From NCBI GenBank assembly GCA_021186555.1, contig JAJKFL010000330.1, forward strand, positions 30,606,944 through 30,670,943: DNA of 64,000 nt, read 5' to 3'. Below, piece by piece: positions 44,815 to 56,024 of this stretch (positions within the stretch are counted from its first letter, which is position 1; every line of letters begins with the position of its first letter). Position numbers and translations under genes: made by a program. Under the pieces are notes generated by a model. The model was given only the letters and a program-made list of their open reading frames with translations. It was not told the origin of the DNA and did no database searches. Source of the stretch: Reticulitermes speratus. Lineage: Eukaryota; Arthropoda; Insecta; Blattodea; Rhinotermitidae.

Positions 44815-44829
44815 CCCAGAAAATCGTAA

Positions 44830-45180
44830 AACATCGAACACGACAGCGGGTAGAGAGGTACGTTCAGAATGTAATTCTAAATTCGCTACAAAATCTTACT
44901 TTGTACATAAAATGTGAAAAAAAAATTTCATTTTATCAAAAAATATTATACGTATATTTCAATTGCAGAAGAAAATGAGAATTCCATCCACTTCTAATTC
45001 TTTATCTCCCTAGGATAAATATCAGTTTTGCCTTCAACTCCGTCTCCATTTTTAAATTTGACTTTATCCAAGAGGTTTCCACATTAAAATTATATACGCA
45101 TTACTTGTCTACTTATACAGTTTTAGCCCTTCTTAACCGTAAGCTGTCAAAATAAAGCTTCTGACGTATCTGGAATGTGT
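44830..45180. other. Unassigned stretch
   Basis: AT-rich; nothing recognised. Confidence 0.4.
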
Positions 45181-45185
45181 CAAGT

Positions 45186-45780
45186 TCAAAATGCAATCAA
45201 GTCACAGAACTCCATGGAGCAGAGTCTTTCTTGAGAAGCTAACAGTTCCTCAACTAGTCTAGAAATTTCCCGCGTTTTAAGGAACCCGCAGGTTTTTACC
45301 ACATTCAAAAGAGCCCGCCACCTTTCCCTATCCTTTAGCCAGATCAATCCCATCCATGCCTTCCAATTCCACTTCAAGATCCATTTTAATATAACACTCC
45401 CTTCTACGCTAGGTCTTCCAAGTGGCCTCTTTCCCTCACTTCTCCCCACCAAAACCCTATATGCGTCTCTAATGTCTCCCATACGTGCTACATGCCCTGC
45501 CCATCTCATTCTTGATTTGATTAACTGAATAATATGTGGTGATGAGTACAGATCATTAAGCTCCTCTGTGTAGTCTTCTCCACTCCCCTGTTACCTCGTC
45601 CCTCTTAGGCCCAAATATCTTTCTCAGCACCCTATTCTCGAACACCATCGGCCTATGTTCCTCCCCCAAAATGAGAACCAAGTTTTGCACCCATTCAAAA
45701 CAACGGGAGAAATTATAGTTATTTGTACCATAATCTTTATATTCTTTATTATCAAAGTGGAAGAAGAAAGACCCTACACC
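45186..45780 (-). pseudogene. LINE ORF2 C-terminal fragment
   Basis: Reverse strand reads, across one frame change, ILGEEHRPMVFENRVLRKIF, GPKRDEVTGEWRRLH, then [36 protein letters not shown] and [14 protein letters not shown]. This is the familiar C-terminal end of a non-LTR retrotransposon reverse transcriptase protein (RWAGHVARM ... GKRPLGRP). The end at 45193-45250 matches the 3' tail seen at 57000-57305. 5' truncated. Confidence 0.88.
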
Positions 45781-45789
45781 CACTGAAAG

Positions 45790-46430
45790 TTTTCGTGTTT
45801 TTTCTCAGTTTTCCGACGTAAGTAAAGCAGTATTATCTTAAATTAGGTCACGATAGGTTCCTTGTACGTAACTTTTAACCCCTTATTCACTACTGTGCAT
45901 TACTGAACTTTAGTTAAATAAACTACAAATAATTTATAATAAATCAGAAATTTATCACGGCAACCAAATCCCTACTTTGCCAAAAATGAAGAAAACATTT
46001 GATGGCACGTGAATATTTATGATTTCATTTCCTATTGGCACTGAATCTGCTAAGCGGACGGAGGTGATGCAACTCAGTGCACTTGGCAAGCCGGTGCTCA
46101 CCAGAGCTTGCTTCCTGCCTTATCTACCTTCATCCCACGAAGTGTCGTGGCTCATTACACTTCTCTGCGCAAAGGTCACACACCACAAACTTTTTAGACA
46201 GCCCAAATCACAGACACCTAACTTACAGCCCAAGAAATGGAACTTTTTGTGTCTTTTGCAGGTGATTAAGCGGTATTAAAGAGTTAATTAATATTCGTCT
46301 ATATATACAGGGACGTGGCTGGGGAGGTTGCGATTTATGTGCGCAGCAGAATAGATGAGGCGGAAAATTGGGCGACAAAATAAATATCTTGAGAAGAAAA
46401 TAATTGATTTAATAAGTTTAATAAATTTTA
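45790..46430. other. Unassigned stretch
   Basis: No feature recognised; frame 46019-46279 has no family resemblance. Confidence 0.4.
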
Positions 46431-46435
46431 AATTG

Positions 46436-46860
46436 AAATCTGTGGTCTTCTGGGTAATTACACGGCGTCGTGTGGTAATTATTTACCGACGTTTCGGGAC
46501 AACGTATCGGTCCCATCTTCACGGGTCAAGATTCCAAGAGGAAAAAAAAATAAACATGTAACAAACTAAGATGTAAAGTGAGTGTATATCCAGTGGCGTA
46601 ACTAGGTAAATAATCACCACACGACGCCGTGTAATTACCCAGAAGACCACAGATTTTATCAACATCGCGGCGTAAGCCTGAAATCAAAATTTTAAATTGT
46701 TGAACGGAATGTAAGTAAATTTAATAAATAATTGTATTGTTTTAAAGTTAGTAATGTCTATTAAGGGTGGTCATTGTAATTACTCGCCCCTGGCGCTTAA
46801 AAACCTAGTTACGCCACTGGATATACACTCACGTTACATCTTAGTTTGTTACATGTTTAT
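46436..46860. mobile_element. Two interlocked inverted repeats
   Basis: Pair 1: 46436-46487 with 46605-46656 (52 bp, essentially perfect, includes ACACGGCGTCGTGTGG). Pair 2: 46550-46606 with 46804-46860 (57 bp, one mismatch seen, includes CCAGTGGCGTAACTAGG). Pair 1's right arm starts where pair 2's left arm ends. Pair 1's interior carries a relic hammerhead-like motif (46488-46522) with GTGAAGA. Confidence 0.85.
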
Positions 46861-47268
46861 TGGTTGACTTGTCATTTTTTTCAGCTTCTCATTTAGTGAC
46901 TAATTAAGTATGTTGCGTCTAAAGCCAGTAAATTAATCAAACATCGACTCACTCATGCATCTTCCCACATAATTACTCGCTGAAATCTCTTCACTCATGC
47001 ATTTATTGAGTGACTCACTAACTTCCATTCTCTTAACCGACTTCCCAGTACACTGGCTTACTGAACTGATCCTTTAACTCTGTGAGTCACTGAATAATTC
47101 ACTCCCAGTACCAAATAATGAGTCCTTCCCTGATATTGTCTCACTTAAATGAATCGTCCTGTCTCTGAATCACACACTGTCTCACAAATTCACTAGCCTG
47201 ACCCCCTTACACTTTCTATGATTTCCCCATGCATCCTCATTTCAATCACTCATTGTTTTATGTTTCAC
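46861..47268. other. ACTCA-rich stretch
   Basis: The words CACTCA, TGACTCAC and ACTGAAT recur irregularly over about 300 bp at 46920-47220, suggesting a very old, scrambled tandem array. No coding signal. Confidence 0.35.
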
Positions 47269-47269
47269 A

Positions 47270-47664
47270 TATTCACTTGCGTAGTGGTTAGCGTGCTCGC
47301 CACTGGACCCAAGGTTCGCGGGTTCGATCCCGACTGAGGTCGATGGATTTTTAAGTGCGATAAAAATCCGTAGCACAACTTCCTTCGGAGGGGAAGTAAA
47401 GCCGTCGGTCCCATGTCGTAGATTTACGGCATGTAAAAGAACCTTCGGGCATGAAGAAGAACCAGTAGTGTCCGTAAGCGGCCATTTCTCACCCAAGTCT
47501 CCTGAATGACTGCCACATCAGGATCGAGTTGAAAAGCGCGGCAGTGGGCCGGTCACTCACTGCCACAAATGCACAAAGGCCTCGTAACCTCGGAAAGAGG
47601 AGGCCCAAGCCCATATAGAGCTGTCGAGCCATGGTTATTATTATTATATATTATTCACTTGCGT
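47270..47664 (+). repeat. SINE family E, 5'-truncated, with TSD
   Basis: Body 47283-47651 begins inside the A box (AGTGGTTAGCGTGCTCGCC), so about 20 bp of the head are missing. Duplication TATTCACTTGCGT at 47270-47282 and 47652-47664. Confidence 0.9.
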
Positions 47665-47899
47665 TACAAAATCATTTATTGATTTATTCTTGCATTCGTT
47701 CACTCATTAAGCTAAAATTTTAATACTTTCACACCATCCCGTTTTTCCTTAAAAAATATATTTAATTATACTTCTGGTGTTCTTCATTACTTATCATTCT
47801 TATAAGACCAGTCTCTTTCCATCCATAACCTGATTAACATTTTAAATTTCCATGGTTACCATATGTACTACCACTTTTAACATTAGAAATTTCTTCATT

Positions 47900-48625
47900 C
47901 TGCTCAAAGAACATATTTCTGTGTTTTGTATGGATCTCAGAACAAACAGCGATTATTTTCCTATACAGCAATAACTGATTGGTTTGTATAACCGAGACGG
48001 AGTGTGTTTACTGCGCGGTACGGACTGCATATACATATAACTATACGTACCACCAGTTTAACATTCACAAATTCTACGTTCTGCCCACACAGTGTATTTA
48101 TGTGTTTTGTGTGGATCTCAGAACAAACAGCGATTATTTCACTGTACAGCATTAACTGATTGGTTTGTATAACTGAGACGGAGTGTGTTTACTGCGCGGT
48201 ACGGACTGCATATACATATAACTATATGTACCGCCATGTTTAACATTAACAAATTCTACGTTCTGCCCACACAGTGTATTTATGTGTTTTGTGTGGATCT
48301 CAGAACAAACAGCGATTATTTCACTGTACAACATTAACTGACTGGTTTGTATAACTGAGACGGAGTGTGTTTACTGCGCGGTACGAACTGTATTTATGTG
48401 TTTTGTGTAGATCTCAGAACAAACAGCGATTATTTCACTGTACAACATTAACTGACTGGTTTGTATAACTGAGACGGAGTGTGTTTACTGCGCGGTACGG
48501 ACTGTATTTATGTGTTTTGTGTGGATCTCAGAACAAACAGCGATTATTTCACTGTACAACATTAACTGACTGGTTTGTATAACTGAGACGGAGTGTGTTT
48601 ACTGCGCGGTACGAACTGTATCTTT
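47900..48625 (-). repeat. Inverted copy of the 114/191-bp satellite
   Basis: Long units of about 191 bp (47935-48330) are followed by 114-bp short units (to about 48620), the reverse of the order at 26920-28125. Marker words CTGCGCGGTACGGACTG and TGTGTGGATCTCAGAACAAA are present. The short unit looks like the long one with 77 bp deleted. Confidence 0.92.
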
Positions 48626-48874
48626 AAATATAACTCATTTTCAATTTCTGTTTACAGGTCTATTCAGTAGCTCACCTATTGTATGCTTGCCTTAGTGAAT
48701 TCAAAGCACTCATTCTACCATACTTCAGGTTTATATGATTATGAAAATTTATGTCTTAATCATCTGTATAATTACATTGAGTGTGTGAAGATCAGAGTGT
48801 TTCATTTCAACATACCGCATTTTATGTTTATTTTCATTCTCGTCTCGTATTTTTCCTACATTCAGTACTCGCAC

Positions 48875-49002
48875 TTAATTCATTCTGCAGTCTGTCTTAC
48901 GACAGGTCCGTAGCCTCTTCCAAAGCAAGTTCTCCACAGGGTGCGATCTAGTGCTTCCTCTTTCAATTTCCAGTATCTTCTCTTTTCCTTAAGGTCGCAC
49001 TG
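48875..49002 (-). pseudogene. LINE 3' fragment, GAAT-tail family
   Basis: Reverse strand matches 58360-58500, including GGCTACGGACCTGTCGTAAG; truncated at 49002. Confidence 0.65.
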
Positions 49003-50090
49003 CCACTGATTTATTTAACGTCTTTTTTATGCTGTTTTATCTTTACATATATTATATTCAACGACATAAATATTAAAATATTTTCTTTAATATCGAAAAG
49101 GTAATAAAATTGTGTGTCAAAATCTCTTGTGTTTGTTCAGAGGGATTAAATTTCAAAGTATTTCGGGTCGTCTGAATAATGCATTTGATATTCCTGACAG
49201 TCACAAAGCTAAAAATAGTATTAACTGAAATTGGTGTTGATGGTGTGATACGTGTTCATAAAAAGGAAACTCAAAACGGGCCCTCTGTCGAGGTAAATCA
49301 AATAGCCGGAAAGCCACATTCCATTCTGAAACGGGGTTGAGTTCTATTTTTGTACTTCAAACAAAATGTTCAGGCGTCAGTTCGTATTGAATGAACCAAA
49401 CTCAAAGGGTTAATATAATGGGAAAGCTGTCGCATTTGTTAGTAATGAATGCCCTGATATTAAGTGGGAGAGAAAAATTTAAAATTAATTTTATTTTACC
49501 ACAAAAGTGAAGTTGGCTGCCTTGCTGAGATGGTAGATAAAAGAAGAAAGAGATGTGGATTTTTCCACATTTTCTCATACATTCGTTGATGGTTTCAAGA
49601 GGAAAAATATGTGTTCAAGGGATGTGAAAAATAGTAAAATGTGAGAAGGAATTGTAGTAGAATGTGGCGATTGCATTATGGGATGGAGGAATCTTCATGA
49701 AGCGTTTGAAAACTTCAAATGAGACCAACAGTGTAATTATTGTTATTTTTTCTTTTGTGAGCTGTTTTTTTTTTATACTTTACTGAGGCAACTTTTCTCC
49801 TGCCTGATCGCCCATCGTTAATGTTTCTCCTCTGGCATGGATATCAAACCACATCACAACAAAAGCAGAACGGAAATGGAGAATCCAGCCTCAGAAGTTC
49901 ACAACGTCGCGTCTCTGTGGTGTCGCATGTCCCGTTCATTTTCTTTTCTCACAACCTACCTTATTTGGCACTAACGCTTAATCGGATATCGAAGGACATT
50001 TTTGTTTACAATATGGCCACTTGTTACTATTTAAAGCGTGGCTGGTTTTCTGACCACAGTGTTATAGTGTTATAGTTTTAAAGTGTTATA
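49003..50090. other. 1.1 kb unassigned stretch
   Basis: No coding family recognised; the frame at 49821-50075 has no supporting context. Confidence 0.4.
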
Positions 50091-50095
50091 GTGTT

Positions 50096-50318
50096 AAAAG
50101 TATATTTTTTACTCTTTTCAGTAGTACAGTACAGTCAAAACCAACACACACATTTGCAACATGTGTTTAGGCTACCGGTTTCAGCTCAAAGAGCCATCTT
50201 CAGGCCTATGACACACAACAATGAAAATCAAACTCTGTACATAGTAGACGTACCACATGTTGCAAGTGTGTGTGTTGGTTTTGACTGTACTATTGATAAG
50301 AGTAAAATATACTTTTGC
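50096..50318. mobile_element. Inverted-repeat element with hammerhead-like motif
   Basis: Arms 50096-50165 and 50253-50318 (about 68 bp, including AGTCAAAACCAACACACACA and its inverse). The motif at 50173-50203 lies just inside the left arm. Confidence 0.78.
50173..50203 (-). ncRNA. Hammerhead-like motif, strong helix I
   Basis: Reverse strand: UAGGC, CUGAAGA, U, GGCUC-UUU-GAGCU, GAAAC, CG, GUA, GCCUA. Helix I UAGGC/GCCUA is perfect over 5 bp; helix III palindrome is ACCGGU, different from all other copies, so base changes preserve the palindrome. Confidence 0.65.
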
Positions 50319-50659
50319 ATGTACACACCGAAGGGAAATGTCTAATTTTAAAGTTATAGTGTTACTTTGCTCACCTTTCATAATACCGCGAGGTTCATTA
50401 GGTCAACGTGTTCACACGAGCCGACAAGCAATCTAAATTAATTGATAAAAATCCCGTCCACATATACGCACATGCGTAAGCCGTTTCCTTATGCTGAATT
50501 TTATTATACCTTCCATCTCTGTTCATTACTACTTAAGATCTCTTCCTTTAAATAATTTTTTCAAATTTCACATTATATTGACCGTACATTTTGTCTTTAA
50601 GTAATAGCTTTGTTTTTACCAACACATGCACTACAATTATGTCGTATTTTGTACACCCC

Positions 50660-50694
50660 TACATATGTTTCGACTATTTATTAGTCATCATCAG
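50660..50694 (-). ncRNA. Hammerhead-like motif, very good match
   Basis: Reverse strand: CCCC, CUGAUGA, U, GACUA-AUAAA-UAGUC, GAAAC, AUAU, GUA, GGGG. Helix I CCCC/GGGG, helix II 5 bp, helix III palindrome ACAUAUGU. Confidence 0.7.
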
Positions 50695-50726
50695 GGGGAT
50701 GAAAACGCAGCCAACCGACGAAGCCT

Positions 50727-51949
50727 ACAGAACAAGACACACAGCAACACGTCACAGATAACTCACAGAACAAGACACACAGCAACACGTCACAGATAAC
50801 TACAGAACAAGACACACAGCAACACGTCACAGATAATTACAGAACAAGACACACAGCAACACGTCACAGATAACTACAGAACAAGACACACAGCAACACG
50901 TCACAGATAACTACAGAACAAGACACAGCAACACGTCACAGATAACTACAGAACAAGACACACAGCAACACGTCACAGATAACTACAGAACAAGACACAC
51001 AGCAACACGTCACAGATAATTACAGAACAAGACACACAGCAACACGTCACAGATAACTACAGAACAAGACACACAGCAACACGTCACAGATAACCACAGA
51101 ACAAGACACACAGCAACACGTCACAGATAACCACAGAACAAGGCACACAGCAACACGTCACAGATAACTACAAAACAAGACACACAGCAACACGTCACAG
51201 ATAACTACAGAACAAGACACACAGCAACACGTCACAGATAACTACAGAACAAGACACACAGCAACACGTCACAGATAACTACAGAACAAGACACACAGCA
51301 ACACGTCACAGATAACCACAGAACAAGACACACAGCAACACGTCACAGATAACCACAGAACAAGGCACACAGCAACACGTCACAGATAACTACAAAACAA
51401 GACACACAGCAACACGTCACAGATAACTACAGAACAAGACACACAGCAACACGTCACAGATAACTACAGAACAAGACACACAGCAACACGTCACAGATAA
51501 CTACAAAACAAGACACACAGCAACACGTCACAGATAACTACAAAACAAGACACACAGCAACACGTCACAGATAACTACAGAACAAGACACACAGCAACAC
51601 GTCACAGATAACTACAGAACAAGACACACAGCAACACGTCACAGATAACTACAGAACAAGACACACGGCAACACGTCACAGATAACTACAAAACAAGACA
51701 CACAGCAACACGTCACAGATAACTACAAAACAAGACACACAGCAACACGTCACAGATAACTACAGAACAAGACACACAGCAACACGTCACAGATAACTAC
51801 AGAACAAGACACACAGCAACACGTCACAGATAACTACAGAACAAGACACACGGCAACACGTCACAGATAACTACAGAACAAGACACACAGCAACACGTCA
51901 CAGATAACTACAGAGCAAGACACATAGCAACACGTCACAGATAACTACA
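50727..51949. repeat. 37-bp satellite array, about 33 copies
   Basis: Unit in two pieces: ACAGAACAAGACACACAGCA and ACACGTCACAGATAACT. Marker variants recur at fixed multiples of the unit: AAGGCACAC 222 bp apart (six units, near 51140 and 51362) and ACACGGCAAC 185 bp apart (five units, 51666 and 51851). Confidence 0.97.
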
Positions 51950-52141
51950 ACAACCATTTGAGATGAAAACAAGACCAACTGCCAATAATTTAATCTAAAA
52001 AAAACAACGCACTTGTATTTTAACCGCTGACGTAACAAATGCTACTGATTTTATAGTGAACATAGTTTTATCTCGTTTTAACCTTGAATGATGAACCAAC
52101 TATTATAATGGAAGTATAGCCTGTGTATATACTTTGATCCC

Positions 52142-52176
52142 CTGATGATGACTAATAAGTAGTCGAAACATATGTA
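52142..52176 (+). ncRNA. Hammerhead-like motif, very good match
   Basis: CCC, CUGAUGA, U, GACUA-AUAAG-UAGUC, GAAAC, AUAU, GUA, GGGG. Differs from its partner at 50660-50694 by one loop base, so both arms are recent or gene-converted copies. Confidence 0.7.
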
Positions 52177-52232
52177 GGGGTGTAACATACGACATAATTG
52201 TAGTGTATGTGTTGGTAAAAATAAAGCTATTA

Positions 52233-53375
52233 ATTTGTTCAAAGTTTTGTAACATTTTATAACACGCTAGTTCAGGTACCGATGTTTATTATTAGCCCTT
52301 CCGCCAGACACCTAACACCGTGTTCGTGTTTGGTCTGTACTTGCAACCGTATCTGCAGTAATAAATGTTTTGAACAAAATGCTTTACCTTGACTATCATC
52401 AAATTTCATACAACCTTAATTTAGGGGACAACTTCCTTAATTACAAAAAGCCTACGCTCTTTTCAAACTTTTTTCCGGGCGTTCTTTGTCATCTCTTTAC
52501 CCTATTAAAAGCTCTTTTCTTTTTCGAGTTAATTTCAATGAAATTCCGGCACAAAAAAACATGCAAATAAAATCCATCGATGTTTCCCTAAGTTAATTAG
52601 ACTTTCATCAGTGACCTCGCCCCCTTTTCTTATTCGTGCTGTAAAATACACAATTTATTCCTTCAAGCAACTAAAGTTAAATTTTCTTTTATAGAAAATC
52701 TCACGATTTTCTTTAGAAGGCCTAACTAGCAATTTTGGAAACTTTGCAAATAGATTTAATACGCTTTTTTTTAATTCGAACTATATGAATGATCACGAAT
52801 GATAACACAGAAATTCCGGAAATTCTAGGTCACGGATAAAGGCCGACAAACGTCTGTTAAAGAAGTTAGACCATCTGCTTGTAGGGGAAGAAAATAAGAA
52901 GCAAGACACCGAAACATCGAAAATAAAGGAATTAAGTATAAAACGAGTAAAGAGGAAGTAAATGATGAAAGAGGAAAATTAAGAACGGGAATAGAATGAA
53001 TAAACACGGAAAGGGTTGAAATAGGTAAACAAAACCTTAAATAAACAAACTTGCTTATTCTTGAAGTCTTCAGTTCTTCTGTCTTTGTTGATGCTAGATT
53101 TTACGATCAGTAAATGTTGAACTTCGGAGTAACAGAATATATTTGTGGTGGAAACTGTATATAGGACGTATGTACAAAAACACATAAAAATACATACACA
53201 TACATAGACCTACATCATACATAAGTACGTACATACAGCCGTATATAGGAATAAATCGATATCAATTCATACTCATACATGTATCTTATCTACATAAATA
53301 GAGCAACAGAAATTCTTACACAGACACACACACACACACACATATATATGTATATTAGCCCTGTATATTTCTTTA
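52233..53375. other. 1.1 kb unassigned stretch
   Basis: At 52577-52616 the reverse strand has CTGATGA and GGGAAAC with a four-base hairpin but no UH cleavage context; a relic at best. (CA)n at 53323-53343. No coding signal. Confidence 0.4.
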
Positions 53376-53625
53376 CTCATGGCTTGACAGCCCCTAGTGG
53401 CCAGGGTCTCATTAACGAGGCTTCACGATCACACTCAGACACACAATACTCGCTAGGACTCCTCTGGACGAGAGATCAGCCCGTCGCAGAGGTCTTTACC
53501 TGACAACACACAACACTTACAAGAGAAAGACATCCATACCCCCGGCAGGATTCGAACCCGCAATCCCAGCAAGCGAGCGGCCGCAGAACCACGCCTTAGA
53601 CGGCGCGGCCACGGTGATCGGCAGC
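53376..53625 (-). repeat. SINE family C copy
   Basis: Reverse orientation: tail CTTGACAGCCCCTAGTGGCC, body AGAGATCAGCCCGTCGCAGA, B box CAGGATTCGAACCCGC and head end GGTGATCGGC. Confidence 0.88.
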
Positions 53626-54640
53626 CATACATATAGATGTTCTTATTTCAAATGTAATTGAATATCCGCTTACGAAATAATTTTAAAATTCTCGTTATAA
53701 AGAGGTCTGTATCGAGCTGTCTGCCTCATGACATTTCAGTGCCTACACGTAGGTACGCACTTCACAGGTTTGTTCCTTTATAGCTATCATAACTTTACTT
53801 TCAGCTGCGTGTTTTCCGTCTCAATACACTTTCCGTTACACGACGTAGTGTCCTACTTTTGCCTATTCGAGCAAGTTAAGCAAACACACTTTACATTTCT
53901 GTGAAGAAGCCATCATTACGTACCGCTGACTTAATTTTGATAGAAAAAGTTAGTATTGACTTTCGAGTTTTAACTGAATTTTTCTGTTTGTAAAAATGGC
54001 CCGGAAAGTTGTTTAAAAATTAGACAGTATTATGCATATGATGATTTTTTGTATCAACCGAAACTCGTGCCATGTATGAAGGGAAATTGAAATATCAGTC
54101 AAATAGTTGACTGTCAATCTGTTATTTAAATGGCTGCGGAAAGTATGGACGGGGTTTGATTCACGCAGGAACATCAGTCACGCCTTGGGTGACAACCCGG
54201 TCTCGTTTTGGGAGTGGGGGAATGTATTTAGATGGATAAGAAGGCAGAAGGCTGAAGCTTACCAGTTGCTTCAATATATTGCCGAGATTTAAAATGTGTG
54301 GACAGTTACTTCTAATTGTTCGTCTGGCCTTATGCATAAGCAAGACGATAGCTTAGTGTCGTTTGTAAAAACACAATGTCAAAAGAATTACTTGCGTGCA
54401 ACGTAACGCTAATATGAACAGTGCTATCCTTTTGGATGTGACGCTTTGCAAGTTGATAAATAAGTACCGACGCTTCGAAGAAACCTCTTGTCTCTATTTT
54501 AATGGTAAACGATGGTGGCAACAGGTTTCTCGGTAAGTTGATAGTTTGTACCAGACTATACGGTATCACTTCCCTGAAGGCAGTAATATTTAGGAAACAA
54601 TTTTATCTGTCTTCATTTATTTAAACGTTAAGGAAGGAGC
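53626..54640. other. Unassigned stretch with one fold-back relic
   Basis: 54460-54548: CCGACGCTTCGAAGAAACCT and inverse CAACAGGTTTCTCGG form a decayed fold-back. No coding signal. Confidence 0.4.
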
Positions 54641-54644
54641 CGCA

Positions 54645-54930
54645 GTAAAGTGGTGTGTATAGACAATAGGCTACGGGCCGGACGGTCAGGGGCTCGAATC
54701 CCGGTAGTTGCAAGAGGTTTTCTTTAGTTTCCAAGAACATCCACATCGGATATGGGGGTCCACTCAGCTTTCTATCTAATGAGTACCAGACCTTCTTTAC
54801 AGGGTTAAGGCGGTCGGAGTGTGGAGTTGACCACTCACGTCCATGTAGCGTGGAAGTTAAGTATGAGTGGAGCTATTCCTATTCTCCCTCTATATGCTCC
54901 ATGACGTGGACGGGAACGACTTTTCCTTTT
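54645..54930 (+). repeat. SINE family A, diverged copy
   Basis: GGCTACGGGCCGGACGGTCA and GGGGCTCGAATCCCGGTAG keep the B box; the tail GTGGAGTTGACCACTCACGT and GGAGCTATTCCTATTCTCCC follow. Confidence 0.72.
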
Positions 54931-55107
54931 TACAAGTAAAAAGAATTATCTTAAAAAGTCATAAAATAATGACTATAACTACTGTTAATAATTAAATTAA
55001 TAATACTGAAATAATGTTAAACATATCTTTTAAAAACAAACTGATTTGCATAGAGATTGCTACAACACTGATTATTTTGTTCCTGGTTTTTATGTTTATT
55101 CATACGA

Positions 55108-55572
55108 GTATGTTAAATACGTCTGTCGTAAATACGAGTATGTTAAATACGTCTGTCTTAAATACGTCTGTCTTAAATACGAGTATGTTAAATACGTCTG
55201 TTGTAAATACGAGTATGTTAAATACGTCTGTCGTAAATACGAGTATGTTAAATACGTCTGTCGTAAATACGAGTATGTTAAATACGTCTTTCGTAAATAC
55301 GAGTATGTTAAATACGTCTATCGTAAATACGAGTATGTTAAATACGTCTGTCGTAAATACGAGTATGTTAAATACGTCTGTCGTAAATACGAGTATGTTA
55401 AATAAGTCTGTCGTAAATACGAGTATTTTAAATACGTCTGTCGTAAATACGAGTATGTTAAATATGTCTGTCGTAAATACGAGTATGTTAAATACGTCTG
55501 TCGTAAATACGAGTATGTTAAATACGTCTGTCGTAAATACGAGTATGTTAAATACGTCTGTCGTAAATACGC
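55108..55572. repeat. 30-bp satellite array, about 15 copies
   Basis: Unit is two related 15-bp halves, AAATACGAGTATGTT and AAATACGTCTGTCGT. The period is a multiple of three and produces an apparent + frame (VNTSMLNTS repeated), judged an artefact. Confidence 0.95.
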
Positions 55573-55629
55573 TTCACAATATTAATGTGTCACATAATCT
55601 TTCCATGTAAAGAATAACCTTTGTGAAGA

Positions 55630-55700
55630 AGAATACTGCCTCCATCTCCTACCCTGAAGATGGAGTCAGTATATATCCACGAAAGATTAGGCACACACCT
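55630..55700 (+). other. Decayed hammerhead-like trace
   Basis: CCTGAAGATGGAGTCAG is followed by CCACGAAAGATT: first core block intact, second is GAAAG. It lies 70 bp after the 30-bp array. Confidence 0.35.
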
Positions 55701-55876
55701 ACCAAAGTGAAAAATATTCACATATCCCATGAACCCAATTCTGTATGTCTGTCTGTATAAATGACAAAAATACTGAGCCTCTATTTACTTCTTGACATAA
55801 CAGCGTGACCTCTTAAAAATCAGACATGGGAAGCAATGAATTTCTCTTGGAAGGAAATGAATAATATAGGTATGTA

Positions 55877-56022
55877 TAACTAACTAACTAACTAACTCCA
55901 TATAGCACAGTCCTTCTTGAGAAGCTAGCAGGTCGTCAGCTAGTCAAGAAATTCCCTGCGTTTTATGGAACCCGAAGGTTCATTACCGCAATCACAAGAG
56001 CCAGTCCCTAAGAAAAATTTCT
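55877..56022 (-). pseudogene. LINE 3' tail, RWAGHVA family
   Basis: Starts with a (AACT)n tail, then reverse-strand match to 57000-57300: GAGAAGCTAGCAGGTCGTCA, GCTAGTCAAGAAATTCCCTG and GAACCCGAAGGTTCATTACC. Confidence 0.72.
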
Positions 56023-56024
56023 CT

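Larger units (their letters stand above)
50593..52232. mobile_element. Satellite bracketed by inverted arms and hammerheads
   Basis: Left arm about 50593-50698 and right arm about 52137-52232 are inverted copies (ACTACAATTATGTCGTATTT left; AAACATACGACATAATTGTAGT-type right, then GTGTTGGTAAAAATAAAGCT). Each arm has a nearly identical hammerhead-like motif at its inner end. The interior is a 37-bp satellite plus about 180 bp of unique DNA (51950-52136). Confidence 0.85.

Noticed and set aside
43605..44834. 409-residue reverse and 328-residue forward frames
   Set aside because: Both arise from the 36-bp satellite; the two strands cannot both be genes and neither has non-repeat flanks with coding character.
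46355..46561. Peptide YRRFGTTYRSHLHGS as a conserved protein
   Set aside because: It is the translation of a fold-back arm; the same sequence reads differently on other copies and is a known source of spurious insect gene models, by my recollection.
50727..51949. CRISPR-like array (37-bp repeats)
   Set aside because: There are no unique spacers; copies are contiguous, and the sequence is eukaryotic.
52577..52616. Hammerhead motif (CTGATGA and GGGAAAC on reverse strand)
   Set aside because: No UH cleavage context after helix III and weak helix II; counted only as a relic.
55014..55610. 198-residue frame with VNTSMLNTS repeats
   Set aside because: 30-bp satellite artefact.
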